Under the pieces are notes generated by a model. That model ran no database searches, had not been told where the DNA came from, and worked only from the letters and a program-made list of their open reading frames with translations. Source: Geobacteraceae bacterium (lineage in GTDB: Bacteria > Desulfobacterota > Desulfuromonadia > Geobacterales > Pseudopelobacteraceae). From it: DNA of 50,011 bases. The stretch is taken from positions 1-50,011 of the forward strand of contig JANXZX010000232.1 in the NCBI GenBank assembly GCA_025355325.1, written 5' to 3'. The position numbers were made by a program, and so were the translations under genes. Below, one piece after another: positions 24,489-32,850 of this stretch; position 1 is the stretch's first letter; each line of letters starts with the position of its first letter.

Positions 24489-25507
24489 GTCATTGATTCC
24501 TTAATAGTGTCCATATTCCAGGTTGCAGTTACATCCAGCGTTTGCGGTGAAACAAAACCATGTGACAGGTAATAATCCCCCGGGACCGCCAGCATTGCGG
24601 CATTATCGCCGCACAACGATGGGTGCGGGATTGACAGTTCAACGCCGAGTTGTGTGCAGAGAGTAGTCATTCTGTTGCGCAGGCCGCTGTTACAGGCGAC
24701 CCCTCCTGCGACGACCAGGCGAGATGTTCCGGTTTGGCGAATTGCTGCTTCCGTTTTTGCCGCGAGAACATGGCAGACCGCCTCCTGAAAAGAGGCACAC
24801 AGATCATTGGCGGCCTGCCCCGGAATGGTAACAGGATTTTTCATGACGTGTTGCAGCACCGCTGTTTTCAGGCCGCTGAAACTGAAGTTGAGCGATCCGT
24901 CATGCAGCAGCGGCCTCGGAAAACGAATCGCAGCGGGATCACCGCTTTGGGCCATCCGGTCGATCAATGCCCCACCGGGATACGGCATACCCATTATTTT
25001 GGCCGATTTGTCATAGGCCTCTCCGGCAGCATCGTCAATGGTCCTGCCGAGCGTCGTATAACGGCCAAACCCCTCTACATGGTACAGATGCGTGTGCCCC
25101 CCGGAGACTACCAGCGCCAGAAAAGGGAACGCTACCGGTTGTTCCAGAAATGGTGCAAACAGATGCCCTTCTATGTGGTGAACGCCGACAAACGGTATGT
25201 TTCGCGCCACTGCGATTGCCTTGGCTGCCGAAAAACCGACCAGAAGCGCCCCGGATAATCCGGGCCCACGGGTAACCGCGACCCCTTCAAGCGCATCTAT
25301 ACCGATCCCGGCATCATGAAGCGCCTGGCTGACAACCGGCGCAATCGATTCCAGATGCTTTCGGGAAGCGATTTCCGGAACTACACCGCCGTATGCTGCA
25401 TGGATGGCAATCTGGGAGGAAATAACGGAAGAGAGTATGGTACGGCCGCCCTGTACAACTGCGGCGGCCGTTTCATCACAGGATGTTTCAATGGAAAGAA
25501 GGAGCAT
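24485..25507 (-). CDS. tsaD: tRNA N6-adenosine threonylcarbamoyltransferase TsaD
   Basis: 340 residues, the standard length. An ASKHA-fold enzyme that, with TsaB/TsaE, transfers the threonylcarbamoyl group to A37 of ANN-decoding tRNAs. The opening SIETSCDETAAAVV, metal-binding GVHHIEGHLF, VSGGHTHLY and GEAYDKSAKIMG motifs are diagnostic. It lies 11 bp after the PIN-PhoH gene and overlaps rsmA by 4 bp. Confidence 0.97.
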   Translation of the reverse strand: MLLLSIETSCDETAAAVVQGGRTILSSVISSQIAIHAAYGGVVPEIASRKHLESIAPVVSQALHDAGIGIDALEGVAVTRGPGLSGALLVGFSAAKAIAVARNIPFVGVHHIEGHLFAPFLEQPVAFPFLALVVSGGHTHLYHVEGFGRYTTLGRTIDDAAGEAYDKSAKIMGMPYPGGALIDRMAQSGDPAAIRFPRPLLHDGSLNFSFSGLKTAVLQHVMKNPVTIPGQAANDLCASFQEAVCHVLAAKTEAAIRQTGTSRLVVAGGVACNSGLRNRMTTLCTQLGVELSIPHPSLCGDNAAMLAVPGDYYLSHGFVSPQTLDVTATWNMDTIKESMT

Positions 25508-25518
25508 TCAATAACAAC

Positions 25519-26835
25519 CTAAAGTAGATTTGCTGCCAGTTCGGCCAGCTCGGAGCGCTCACCTTTGGTCAGCGTTACGTGTGCGGCAATCCGCTGCCCT
25601 TTGAATTTTTCAACAAGGTAGGTAAGACCGTTGCTGGAAGAATCAACGTACGGGTTATCGATCTGGTACGGGTCGCCGGTCAGAATGATTTTGGTCCCCT
25701 CACCTACCCTGGTTACAATCGTCTTGATTTCATGCGGCGTCAGGTTCTGGGCTTCATCGACGATCAGATATTGATTCGGAATCGAACGACCACGGATATA
25801 GGTCAGCGGCTCGATATCGAGAAGCCCCATAGCCATCAGCTCCTTGTATCCCTTGCTGTGACGTTTTTCGGACTCATGTCCGGAAATCAGCAATTCGACA
25901 TTGTCGAAGATCGGCTGCATCCAGGGAGTCAACTTTTCTTCGATATCCCCCGGCAGGAAACCAAGGTCTTTGCCCATCGGAAATACCGGACGTGAAACCA
26001 GCAGTCGGTTGTAGACGTTTTCCTCGGCAGTCTTATGAAGGCCGGCGGCAATCGCCAGCAGCGTTTTACCGGTTCCGGCCTTACCTACCAGCGTCACCAG
26101 CTTTACAGAGTCATCCATCAGAACATCAAGCGCAAACGACTGTTCCCTGTTGCGGGGAAACAGGCTCCAGATCCCCTCCTTGGGCACTTTGCGGACAGGG
26201 ACAATTCGTGCGTTGGCGGGATCATTACGGCAGATAGCCGAATGGTTCGGGTTGCTGCTATCTACAATGGTCAAAAACTCGTTAGGAGTCATTTCAACCG
26301 GAGCTTCAAGCCATCCCTGACCATAAAACCGGTCAACCGCTTCTGCGGAAACCTCGATGGTTCTGGTTCCGGAGTATAAATCCTGGATATCAACCTTATC
26401 AGACTCGTAATCTTCGGCAATCAATCCAATGGCATCAGCCTTGATGCGCAGATTGGAGTCTTTTGTGACAAATATGGTGACCGAGTCAGGGAAACGGTCA
26501 TGAATATCCTGAGCAACGGCAATTATTCGGTTATCGCCATTGTCCACCCGCAAATCAACGGGCAGATTCTTGAAATATTTTTCCGCAAACATTTCAACCC
26601 GTAATGTCCCTCCACCAGGCGTGGTGACACCCGACGCCAGTGATCCCTTTTCACGCATCGCGTCCAGAATCCGCGAAACCATACGGGCATTTCGCCCAGT
26701 TTCATTCATATCTTTTTTGAAGCGATCAACCTCTTCTATGACGGTGATCGGAATAATGATGTTGTTGTCCTGAAATTTGAAAACCGATTGAGGATCGTGG
26801 AGTAATACGTTGGTATCGAGAATGAAGTTCTTCAT
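25519..26835 (-). CDS. PIN-domain PhoH family ATPase (PhoH2 type)
   Basis: 438 residues from the ATG after AAAGGA; an upstream in-frame extension has no ribosome-binding site. The N-terminal PIN domain (about 1-140) opens FILDTNVLLHDP and has later acidic residues (VTKDSNLRIKAD). The C-terminal PhoH ATPase (about 235-438) has Walker A LVGKAGTGKTLLA, Walker B YLIVDEAQNLTP and the TGDPYQIDNPY motif. PhoH2 proteins act as RNA helicase-nucleases in studied species. It is placed upstream of tsaD-rsmA, which fits an RNA-related operon. Confidence 0.92.
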   Translation of the reverse strand: MKNFILDTNVLLHDPQSVFKFQDNNIIIPITVIEEVDRFKKDMNETGRNARMVSRILDAMREKGSLASGVTTPGGGTLRVEMFAEKYFKNLPVDLRVDNGDNRIIAVAQDIHDRFPDSVTIFVTKDSNLRIKADAIGLIAEDYESDKVDIQDLYSGTRTIEVSAEAVDRFYGQGWLEAPVEMTPNEFLTIVDSSNPNHSAICRNDPANARIVPVRKVPKEGIWSLFPRNREQSFALDVLMDDSVKLVTLVGKAGTGKTLLAIAAGLHKTAEENVYNRLLVSRPVFPMGKDLGFLPGDIEEKLTPWMQPIFDNVELLISGHESEKRHSKGYKELMAMGLLDIEPLTYIRGRSIPNQYLIVDEAQNLTPHEIKTIVTRVGEGTKIILTGDPYQIDNPYVDSSSNGLTYLVEKFKGQRIAAHVTLTKGERSELAELAANLL

Positions 26836-26904
26836 GGGTTCCTTTCTGAGAGTACGAGATAACGGCAGAGTGCCGGAGTTGAACACAATATGTCAAAAGT
26901 AAGG

Positions 26905-28056
26905 CTATGCAGAGTCCCGGATTTTGCCGATACATTGTACAACGGCATCAGAAAAGAAAGCAATCTCTTCGCTGGTCGTTGACCAGCCGGGGCTTAAACG
27001 CACCGTACCACCGGGCTGTGTCCCAAGCGTTCGGTGAGCAAGCGGGGCACAATGCAGGCCGGCGCGCACGGCAATATCGAAAGAATGGTCAAGCTCCGCA
27101 GCCAGCAGCGCCGAATCAACACCGCACACGGTAAAAGAGAGCGCTGAGCAGCGGTGTGACGGATCCGACGGGCCGTAGACGGTCACAGCGGGAATAATTC
27201 TCAGTGCCTGTTCCGCCTGAATGAGCAGAGCCTGTTCGTGCTGATGAATGGTTGAAAGCCCCCGCTCACATATAAATTCTATACCGGCCTGCAATCCTGC
27301 GATACCGAGCAGATTATGGGTTCCGGCTTCAAAACCGTCCGGCATGACCAGTGGCTGCTCCTCGGAAGTTGAGTTTGTACCGGTGCCCCCCTGAACAACC
27401 GGTTTGAGCGGTACATGCGGCGCCGCATACAGAAACCCGGTTCCACCCGGTCCCAGCAGCCCTTTATGGCCGGGAACCGCCAAAAGATCGATTCCACTGT
27501 TTTTGATATCGACAGGTAAGTGCCCGGCGGACTGCGCCGCATCAACCAGAAAAAGCGCTCCGACGCTCCGGCAGAGTTCCGCCAGCCGGATTATCGGCTG
27601 AATAGCCCCGCACACGTTGGAGACATGACTTACGGCAATCATTCGGGTATTCTTCCGTACGGCATCACGAACATCATCAACAGAGACAATGCCGTCAGGA
27701 CCTGCCGACACGACTGACAGCTCGACACCCTTGTTTCTTAGTGCGTAGAGCGGCCGCATCATGGAATTGTGTTCCATTGATGTAGTGATTACATGATCAC
27801 CGGCAGTCAGAATTCCCTGCAATGCCAGATTGAGGGCTCCGGTGGCATTCTGGGTGAATATGACCCGGGAAGAATCGGCAATGGAAAAAAAATCGGCAAC
27901 GGTCTCACGCGCCTGAAACAGGATACGGCTGGCCTCCAGAGAGCGGCGATAGCCGCCCCGTCCGGGTGAGGCTCCCACTTCACGCATGGCGTGAAGAACA
28001 GCTTCATACACTTTCTCAGGTTTGGGAAACGAAGTAGCAGCGTTATCGAGATACAC
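26905..28056 (-). CDS. Cysteine desulfurase family protein (class V aminotransferase, EGC005 type)
   Basis: 383 residues with a GTG start; AAGGA lies 8 bp upstream. PLP enzyme related to NifS/IscS/SufS. The N-terminus YLDNAATSFPKP, the His-rich TTSMEHNSMMRP loop, the PLP lysine in AVPGHKGLLGPGG, and the catalytic Cys in GLHCAPLAHRTLGT are visible. The family mobilises sulfur from cysteine as an enzyme persulfide. No IscU or SufU scaffold gene is near, so the acceptor is unknown. It lies 31 bp after the beta-helix gene. Confidence 0.9.
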   Translation of the reverse strand: MYLDNAATSFPKPEKVYEAVLHAMREVGASPGRGGYRRSLEASRILFQARETVADFFSIADSSRVIFTQNATGALNLALQGILTAGDHVITTSMEHNSMMRPLYALRNKGVELSVVSAGPDGIVSVDDVRDAVRKNTRMIAVSHVSNVCGAIQPIIRLAELCRSVGALFLVDAAQSAGHLPVDIKNSGIDLLAVPGHKGLLGPGGTGFLYAAPHVPLKPVVQGGTGTNSTSEEQPLVMPDGFEAGTHNLLGIAGLQAGIEFICERGLSTIHQHEQALLIQAEQALRIIPAVTVYGPSDPSHRCSALSFTVCGVDSALLAAELDHSFDIAVRAGLHCAPLAHRTLGTQPGGTVRLSPGWSTTSEEIAFFSDAVVQCIGKIRDSA

Positions 28057-28087
28057 TCATCTATTCCTTTAGTTAACAAGGTTACTT

Positions 28088-29170
28088 TCAGGGTTGGAGC
28101 ACTAACAGGGGAGCTTCTCTCAACCAGGGGGAAACCTGGACCTCACCGATATTTTTATCACGCGATGAATCGTGGATTTTTTGTCCAATCAACAATTTAT
28201 CCGTAGTCCCCCACCAGTTCAGTCGGGCGCTGACATTCTCACTCCCGGTGTTAACAATGTTAAAGCCGTCATTTGAGGTAAATATATTATTCTGGAGAAG
28301 TACTCGACCATCTTCAGTACGAAGTGCTTCCTGTTTATTTTCGGCAAACAGGCACCGCTGAACTTTAATTGGTGAATCGATAAGATGTAATGCGGTCTTA
28401 TCGTTACGCTGAAACCGGGATTGAGAAATCTGCCCTTCACTCTTCCGGATTCGTGCTCCAAGGGTATTTTCAGAAATATCTCCATCAGTAATCCTGATCC
28501 GGCATTCATCGGCATCAAGCCCGGTGTTCCGAATCTTCGTAATCTTCGACGAAGTCAGTATAACGGCAGATTTACGCAGCAGACATCCCTGTTGACAGGC
28601 AGAAACCGACATATCCTTGGCTTCAAATTCACTGTTATATATCCGGACAGCAGCCTCTGAATCCGAAATATCACATCCCGTTATCTGTACTACACTGTCA
28701 TTTGACAGCAAGGCAGTCCGGGCCCGCGTGATTGAAACCGATTTCAGGGTGATCGAAGAAAATCGGAGGTCTATTCCGGTATCTACATTTTCAATGCGGC
28801 ACTGTTCGAGCAGGTTCCGCTTTTCAGTCGTGAGAAGAACAACCCCCCCCCAAGTCCCGCGTACCGATCCTGACTGCTCGGTTGTCAACAGGATTGGTCG
28901 CTCGGATGTTCCTGCGGCATGGATGCGCCCCTGAACTACCATATTCGGCAACTGGCCGGCGGCAGTTGCGGCAAAACGGACCACCGTGCCAGGTTCGATA
29001 CGCAGGGTTGCCTGAGGAGCAATTACCACGAACTTCTTTACCAGTACCGAACCACGCCACGTCACATCTTCGGTCAGCACTGCTCCGTCATATACCCATG
29101 CAGCCTGTTCGGCAGCCAGGGAGATATTCGCAATAAAGAAAATGATATAGACTGTGAAAAGCGTTTTCAC
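28088..29170 (-). CDS. Secreted right-handed parallel beta-helix protein
   Basis: 360 residues with a GTG start and AAGGAG 7 bp upstream. Signal peptide about 1-19 (ISLAA). The body consists of repeated short beta-strand rungs with conserved I-x-x-x/N-x-x-F spacing (CRIENVDTGIDLR, GCDISDSEAAVRI, NTGLDADECRIRITDG, SENTLGARIR, CLFAENKQEALRT, NNIFTSND), as in periplasmic copper-binding or pectate-lyase-like beta-helices. It ends with an NWWGTTD motif often seen after such repeats. The ligand or enzyme activity is unknown. First gene of the minus-strand run leading to rsmA. Confidence 0.75.
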   Translation of the reverse strand: MKTLFTVYIIFFIANISLAAEQAAWVYDGAVLTEDVTWRGSVLVKKFVVIAPQATLRIEPGTVVRFAATAAGQLPNMVVQGRIHAAGTSERPILLTTEQSGSVRGTWGGVVLLTTEKRNLLEQCRIENVDTGIDLRFSSITLKSVSITRARTALLSNDSVVQITGCDISDSEAAVRIYNSEFEAKDMSVSACQQGCLLRKSAVILTSSKITKIRNTGLDADECRIRITDGDISENTLGARIRKSEGQISQSRFQRNDKTALHLIDSPIKVQRCLFAENKQEALRTEDGRVLLQNNIFTSNDGFNIVNTGSENVSARLNWWGTTDKLLIGQKIHDSSRDKNIGEVQVSPWLREAPLLVLQP

Positions 29171-29325
29171 TCGGTAACTCCTTGCAAATAATGCAAAACC
29201 ATTATCATGATTCAGCTAAACTGTAAATTCAATGTTATATTTTAATTAGTTAAAATCTAATCAACGCACCGGCTTTTAACTTTTCAAGTCCTTTCAGGGT
29301 GTTATATTTTTATATCATAAAATTG

Positions 29326-29354
29326 TTGACAGCACATACATGTTGTGGTTTATT
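29326..29354 (+). promoter_or_regulatory. Promoter of nrdJ
   Basis: TTGACA (29326-29331), 17 bp, TTTATT (29349-29354). The -35 is perfect and the -10 matches 4 of 6. The spacer carries the first NrdR-like box. A 102-bp leader follows before the ATG. Confidence 0.55.
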
Positions 29355-29380
29355 TCAGCACCTGCCACAAAATATAGTAT
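29332..29380 (+). promoter_or_regulatory. Pair of NrdR-like boxes upstream of nrdJ
   Basis: Box 2 (29365-29380, CCACAAAATATAGTAT) matches about 13 of 16 positions of the NrdR consensus ACACWATATATWGTGT. Box 1 (29332-29347, GCACATACATGTTGTG) is weaker but has the CAC...GTG dyad. Their starts are 33 bp apart, about three helical turns, the spacing NrdR pairs show. The position over the promoter fits repression when dATP is high. Confidence 0.55.
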
Positions 29381-29455
29381 TTCAATTGGCTTTTGCCACG
29401 TAATAATACGTTTATTAAAATTGTTATTTTACTCATAATTACAAGGAGTTTCGTT

Positions 29456-31696
29456 ATGAAAAAAAGTTCCGTGTCTGACGCCATCCCCGGATTGACAAAA
29501 AATGCCGCCACCGTACTGGAAAAACGCTACCTGCGCAGAGATGAAACCGGAAAGGTTCTTGAGACGCCGTCGGACATGTTTCGACGTGTCGCAGATACCA
29601 TAGCGGCTGCCGATAAGAAATTTGATAAAAAAGCCGACGTATCAGCCCTGTCGGACACTTTTTATCGTATGATGACCAACTTTGATTTCCTCCCCAATTC
29701 GCCGACCCTGATGAACGCCGGACGTCCCCTCGGCCAGCTTTCGGCATGCTTTGTCCTGCCGGTCGGCGACTCTATGGAAGAGATCTTTGACGCCGTTAAA
29801 TACACCGCACTGATTCACAAATCGGGCGGCGGCACCGGCTTTTCGTTTTCCCGGCTCAGACCAGCCAACGATGTCGTCAGCACCACCACCGGCATATCGA
29901 GCGGCCCTCTTTCATTTATGCGCGTGTTTGATGTCGCCACTGAAACCATAAAACAGGGCGGTACGAGACGCGGTGCAAACATGGCTATTTTACGGGTCGA
30001 TCATCCGAGCGTCATGGATTTCATCATGTGCAAGGCCGACCAGAAGCAGTTTAACAATTTCAATATCTCAGTCGGACTTACCGAAAAATTCATGGAGGCG
30101 GTCGAGCGGGATGAAGAATATAATCTTGTCAACCCCCGCGACAAAAAGGTCTGCGGCAGCTTGAACGCCCGCAAGGTATTCCAGCGTATCGTTAAACAAG
30201 CCTGGGAAAATGGCGAACCGGGAATTGTCTTCCTTGACCGCCTCAATCGCGATAACCCGACTCCACTGGTCGGCGAAATCGAATCAACCAACCCCTGCGG
30301 CGAACAGCCTCTCCTGCCGTATGAATCGTGCAATCTCGGCTCTATCAATCTAGGCACGTTTATCAAAGACGGCACGGTTGACTGGAAAAGACTTAAGGAG
30401 GTCATCCACAACGCCGTTCACTTCCTTGATAATGTTATCGAAGCCAACAACTATCCGCTACAGCAGATTCACGACATGACTCACGCCAATCGCAAAATTG
30501 GTCTTGGCGTCATGGGTTGGGCCGACATGCTGATCCTTCTGGGAATCCCCTACTGTTCCGACGAAGCGGTCAAGCTCGGTAAAAAAGTGATGAAATACAT
30601 CAATGACGAAGGACATCAGGCTTCTCAGGAACTGGGCAAAAAGCGGGGATCGTTTCCCAACTTCAAAGGCTCAATTTTTGACAAGAAAGGTGCCGCCCCA
30701 CAACGAAATGCAACGGTCACAACTATCGCTCCGACCGGGACGATCTCCATCATTGCCAACTCATCCTCCGGCGTTGAACCGCTCTTCGCCGTTTCCTACG
30801 TCCGCACTGTCATGGACAAGAATGTTCTGATTGAAGTCAACCCGATATTCGAGAGGATTGCCAAGGAGCGCGGCTTCTATTCGGAATCCCTCATGCAGAA
30901 GATTGCCGAGCATGGCAGCGTTCAGGATATTCCTGAAATTCCTGTCGATATCCGTAACGTGTTTGTTACTTCCCACGAAATAACTCCTGAATACCATATT
31001 CAGATGCAGTCAGCCTTCCAGCTCTACACTGACAATGCCGTTTCGAAAACGGTAAACTTTTCTAACACCGCCACTATTGAGGATGTTGAAAAAGTGTACA
31101 TGCTTGCCTACGAAACCGGCTGCAAAGGGGTCACTATTTACCGGGACGGTTCCAGAGACGAACAGGTGCTTACAACCGGCAAAAAAGAAGAACAGGCAGC
31201 GTCCGTTGCCGCCACTCCGGTAGAAGATGAGAAAAAAGCGGTCAAGCGGGAGCGCCCGAAAGCGCTTAAAGGAGCCACTCATCAGATGCAGACCGGCTGT
31301 GGTCCGCTCTATATCACAATCAATGAAGATAAAAACGGCTTGTTTGAGCTCTTCACAACGATGGGCAAGGCCGGTGGATGCGCCGCCTCACAGAGTGAAG
31401 CTATCGGCCGCATGGTATCACTCGCCTGGCGGAGCGGAATTCAGGCGCGCCAGGTTGTGAAGCAGCTTCAGGGAATTTCCTGTCACTGCCCGTCAGGATT
31501 CGGTGACAATCGCGTTCTTTCCTGCGCCGATGCAGTTGCAAAAGCAATCCAGAACCATCTTATTGACAACGGTTTTGATATCGACAGCGAGACTGTCCGT
31601 CACGAACGTGGAGCATGCCCGGAGTGTGGCGGTATCGTGGAACATGAGGGTGGTTGTTCCGTCTGCCACGTCTGCGGATATTCTGAATGCGCGTAA
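29456..31696 (+). CDS. nrdJ: Adenosylcobalamin-dependent (class II) ribonucleoside-diphosphate reductase
   Basis: 746 residues from the ATG after AAGGAG; the upstream in-frame extension lacks a ribosome-binding site. It reduces ribonucleotides to deoxyribonucleotides using a B12-generated radical, without oxygen. Seen: N-terminal region with NFDFLPNSPTLMNAG, IHKSGGGTGFSFSRLRP and TRRGANMAILRVDHP; the active-site NPCGEQPLLPYESCNLGSIN with the Asn-Cys-Glu set; the PTGTISIIA loop; and the Cys-rich tail HEGGCSVCHVCGYSEC, which re-reduces the active site. A single-gene unit with its own promoter and likely NrdR control. tRNA-Asp follows with a separate promoter. Confidence 0.97.
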   Translation: MKKSSVSDAIPGLTKNAATVLEKRYLRRDETGKVLETPSDMFRRVADTIAAADKKFDKKADVSALSDTFYRMMTNFDFLPNSPTLMNAGRPLGQLSACFVLPVGDSMEEIFDAVKYTALIHKSGGGTGFSFSRLRPANDVVSTTTGISSGPLSFMRVFDVATETIKQGGTRRGANMAILRVDHPSVMDFIMCKADQKQFNNFNISVGLTEKFMEAVERDEEYNLVNPRDKKVCGSLNARKVFQRIVKQAWENGEPGIVFLDRLNRDNPTPLVGEIESTNPCGEQPLLPYESCNLGSINLGTFIKDGTVDWKRLKEVIHNAVHFLDNVIEANNYPLQQIHDMTHANRKIGLGVMGWADMLILLGIPYCSDEAVKLGKKVMKYINDEGHQASQELGKKRGSFPNFKGSIFDKKGAAPQRNATVTTIAPTGTISIIANSSSGVEPLFAVSYVRTVMDKNVLIEVNPIFERIAKERGFYSESLMQKIAEHGSVQDIPEIPVDIRNVFVTSHEITPEYHIQMQSAFQLYTDNAVSKTVNFSNTATIEDVEKVYMLAYETGCKGVTIYRDGSRDEQVLTTGKKEEQAASVAATPVEDEKKAVKRERPKALKGATHQMQTGCGPLYITINEDKNGLFELFTTMGKAGGCAASQSEAIGRMVSLAWRSGIQARQVVKQLQGISCHCPSGFGDNRVLSCADAVAKAIQNHLIDNGFDIDSETVRHERGACPECGGIVEHEGGCSVCHVCGYSECA

Positions 31697-31723
31697 ACTA
31701 TTCCATTTTCTCAAACGTAGTGC

Positions 31724-31753
31724 TTGACAATAAGGCGGATTCTGTGGCATAAG
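31724..31753 (+). promoter_or_regulatory. Promoter of tRNA-Asp
   Basis: TTGACA (31724-31729), 18 bp, CATAAG (31748-31753), 28 bp before the mature tRNA start. Confidence 0.5.
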
Positions 31754-31780
31754 TGCGAAGTTAAACTGACTACTTGATTT

Positions 31781-31857
31781 GGGGTTGTAGCTCAGTTGGT
31801 TAGAGTGCCAGCCTGTCACGCTGGAAGTCGCGGGTTCGAGCCCCGTCAACCCCGCCA
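31781..31857 (+). tRNA. tRNA-Asp (GTC)
   Basis: A complete 77-nt cloverleaf with encoded CCA. Acceptor stem GGGGTTG (31781-31787) with CAACCCC (31847-31853), discriminator G, CCA at 31855-31857. The anticodon stem CCAGC/GCTGG flanks the loop with GTC at 31815-31817, which reads Asp codons. The T-loop GTTCGAG is present. A terminator follows at once. Confidence 0.98.
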
Positions 31858-31863
31858 TAAAAC

Positions 31864-31897
31864 AAAAAAAAGGTGCCTGAAAAGGCACCTTTTTTTT
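31864..31897. terminator. Bidirectional Rho-independent terminator
   Basis: AGGTGCC (31871-31877), loop TGAAAA, GGCACCT (31884-31890), flanked by 7 A and 7 T. It ends the tRNA transcript on the plus strand and, because of the A-run, also the DUF4384 gene on the minus strand. Confidence 0.95.
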
Positions 31898-31927
31898 GTT
31901 TTATGTTCCAACCATCGGGGCAAATAA

Positions 31928-32794
31928 CTATCTGTTTGCTAAAGCTCTGGTAATGGTACTTACTGAAGCCTCAGCAAATTCTGCCACCATTTTTCCGGGT
32001 TCTTTCTTGACAAACGGAACGCAACGGGTTGCGTGAGAAATGTCCGACCGGTCGCTTGCTATTGAAAAGAAATCTCCGGCAGGCTTTATGTCAAGAGATC
32101 CCAAAGGTGATGTGCTCGCATAGACAGTAACATTTTCAAAACCAAAAGGCGTTGATACTTCCAGATTGTATCGATCATCGCGGGAAGGTATTTCGTATAC
32201 GACTCCGCCTTTAAAAAAACTTTCTTCTCTCACACTGTTTGGCAAGAGCTGTAGTAAAGAACTATCAGCTTGTTTGTAGACCACATTTGCATAAAAAGGC
32301 TTGTTTGCCTTTATGAATATTCTCATGCGATCACCCTGGATGTACACATTCTTGTTCATCCATATCTTTATTGCAAGCGGGCAGGACGGATCGTTTTCCA
32401 ACAGATCCCTATTCAAATTTTTCCTAACAATCACCTTCTCATCCGGAACAACTTCGACCTTCAGCTTCACCCGATAGCAGTTACTGGAACCCTGCCCCTT
32501 ATACCACTCATCCATCAGCTCCTGAAGCACCTTAACCTGTGCATTGTTATAAGCGGTAAGAAGGTCGCCCACCAGCATAGTGTTCTTTAATCCAAGTCCA
32601 GACTGTATGTAGGAAACAACAGCTTTGACAGCTTTGCTCTTGGCATCAGTCAGTGCTGCCACTTCGGTATCATTTGGCAGCGAGCCCTCGCCCATACAGG
32701 CAAAACCCTCACTCTCGGTAATAATTGACTGCCCGGCATGGAGAGTTGTAGGCATTAAGCAGGTCAAAGCAAGTAACACAAAAAGTTGTTTCAT
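31928..32794 (-). CDS. Secreted DUF4384 domain protein
   Basis: 288 residues. Signal peptide about 1-20 (TTLHA). A middle helical region (about 40-105) resembles LPP20-like lipoproteins. The DUF4384 domain (about 135-235) shows LAIKIWMNKNVYIQGDRM, IKANKPFYANVVYKQADS and LLPNS...GGVVYEIPSRDDRYNLEVSTPFG, a carbohydrate-binding-like beta fold often joined or next to caspase-like proteins. The role is unknown. It lies 56 bp after the metacaspase-FGE gene and probably works with it outside the cytoplasm. Confidence 0.8.
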   Translation of the reverse strand: MKQLFVLLALTCLMPTTLHAGQSIITESEGFACMGEGSLPNDTEVAALTDAKSKAVKAVVSYIQSGLGLKNTMLVGDLLTAYNNAQVKVLQELMDEWYKGQGSSNCYRVKLKVEVVPDEKVIVRKNLNRDLLENDPSCPLAIKIWMNKNVYIQGDRMRIFIKANKPFYANVVYKQADSSLLQLLPNSVREESFFKGGVVYEIPSRDDRYNLEVSTPFGFENVTVYASTSPLGSLDIKPAGDFFSIASDRSDISHATRCVPFVKKEPGKMVAEFAEASVSTITRALANR

Positions 32795-32850
32795 TGCGAA
32801 GCCTCCATAATGGTAGGTAAATATATTGCATTTTATATATAATATTTTAT

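Noticed and set aside
29171-29455. Cobalamin riboswitch before the B12-dependent reductase
   Set aside because: The leader is only about 100 nt after the promoter and no B12-box-like sequence was seen.
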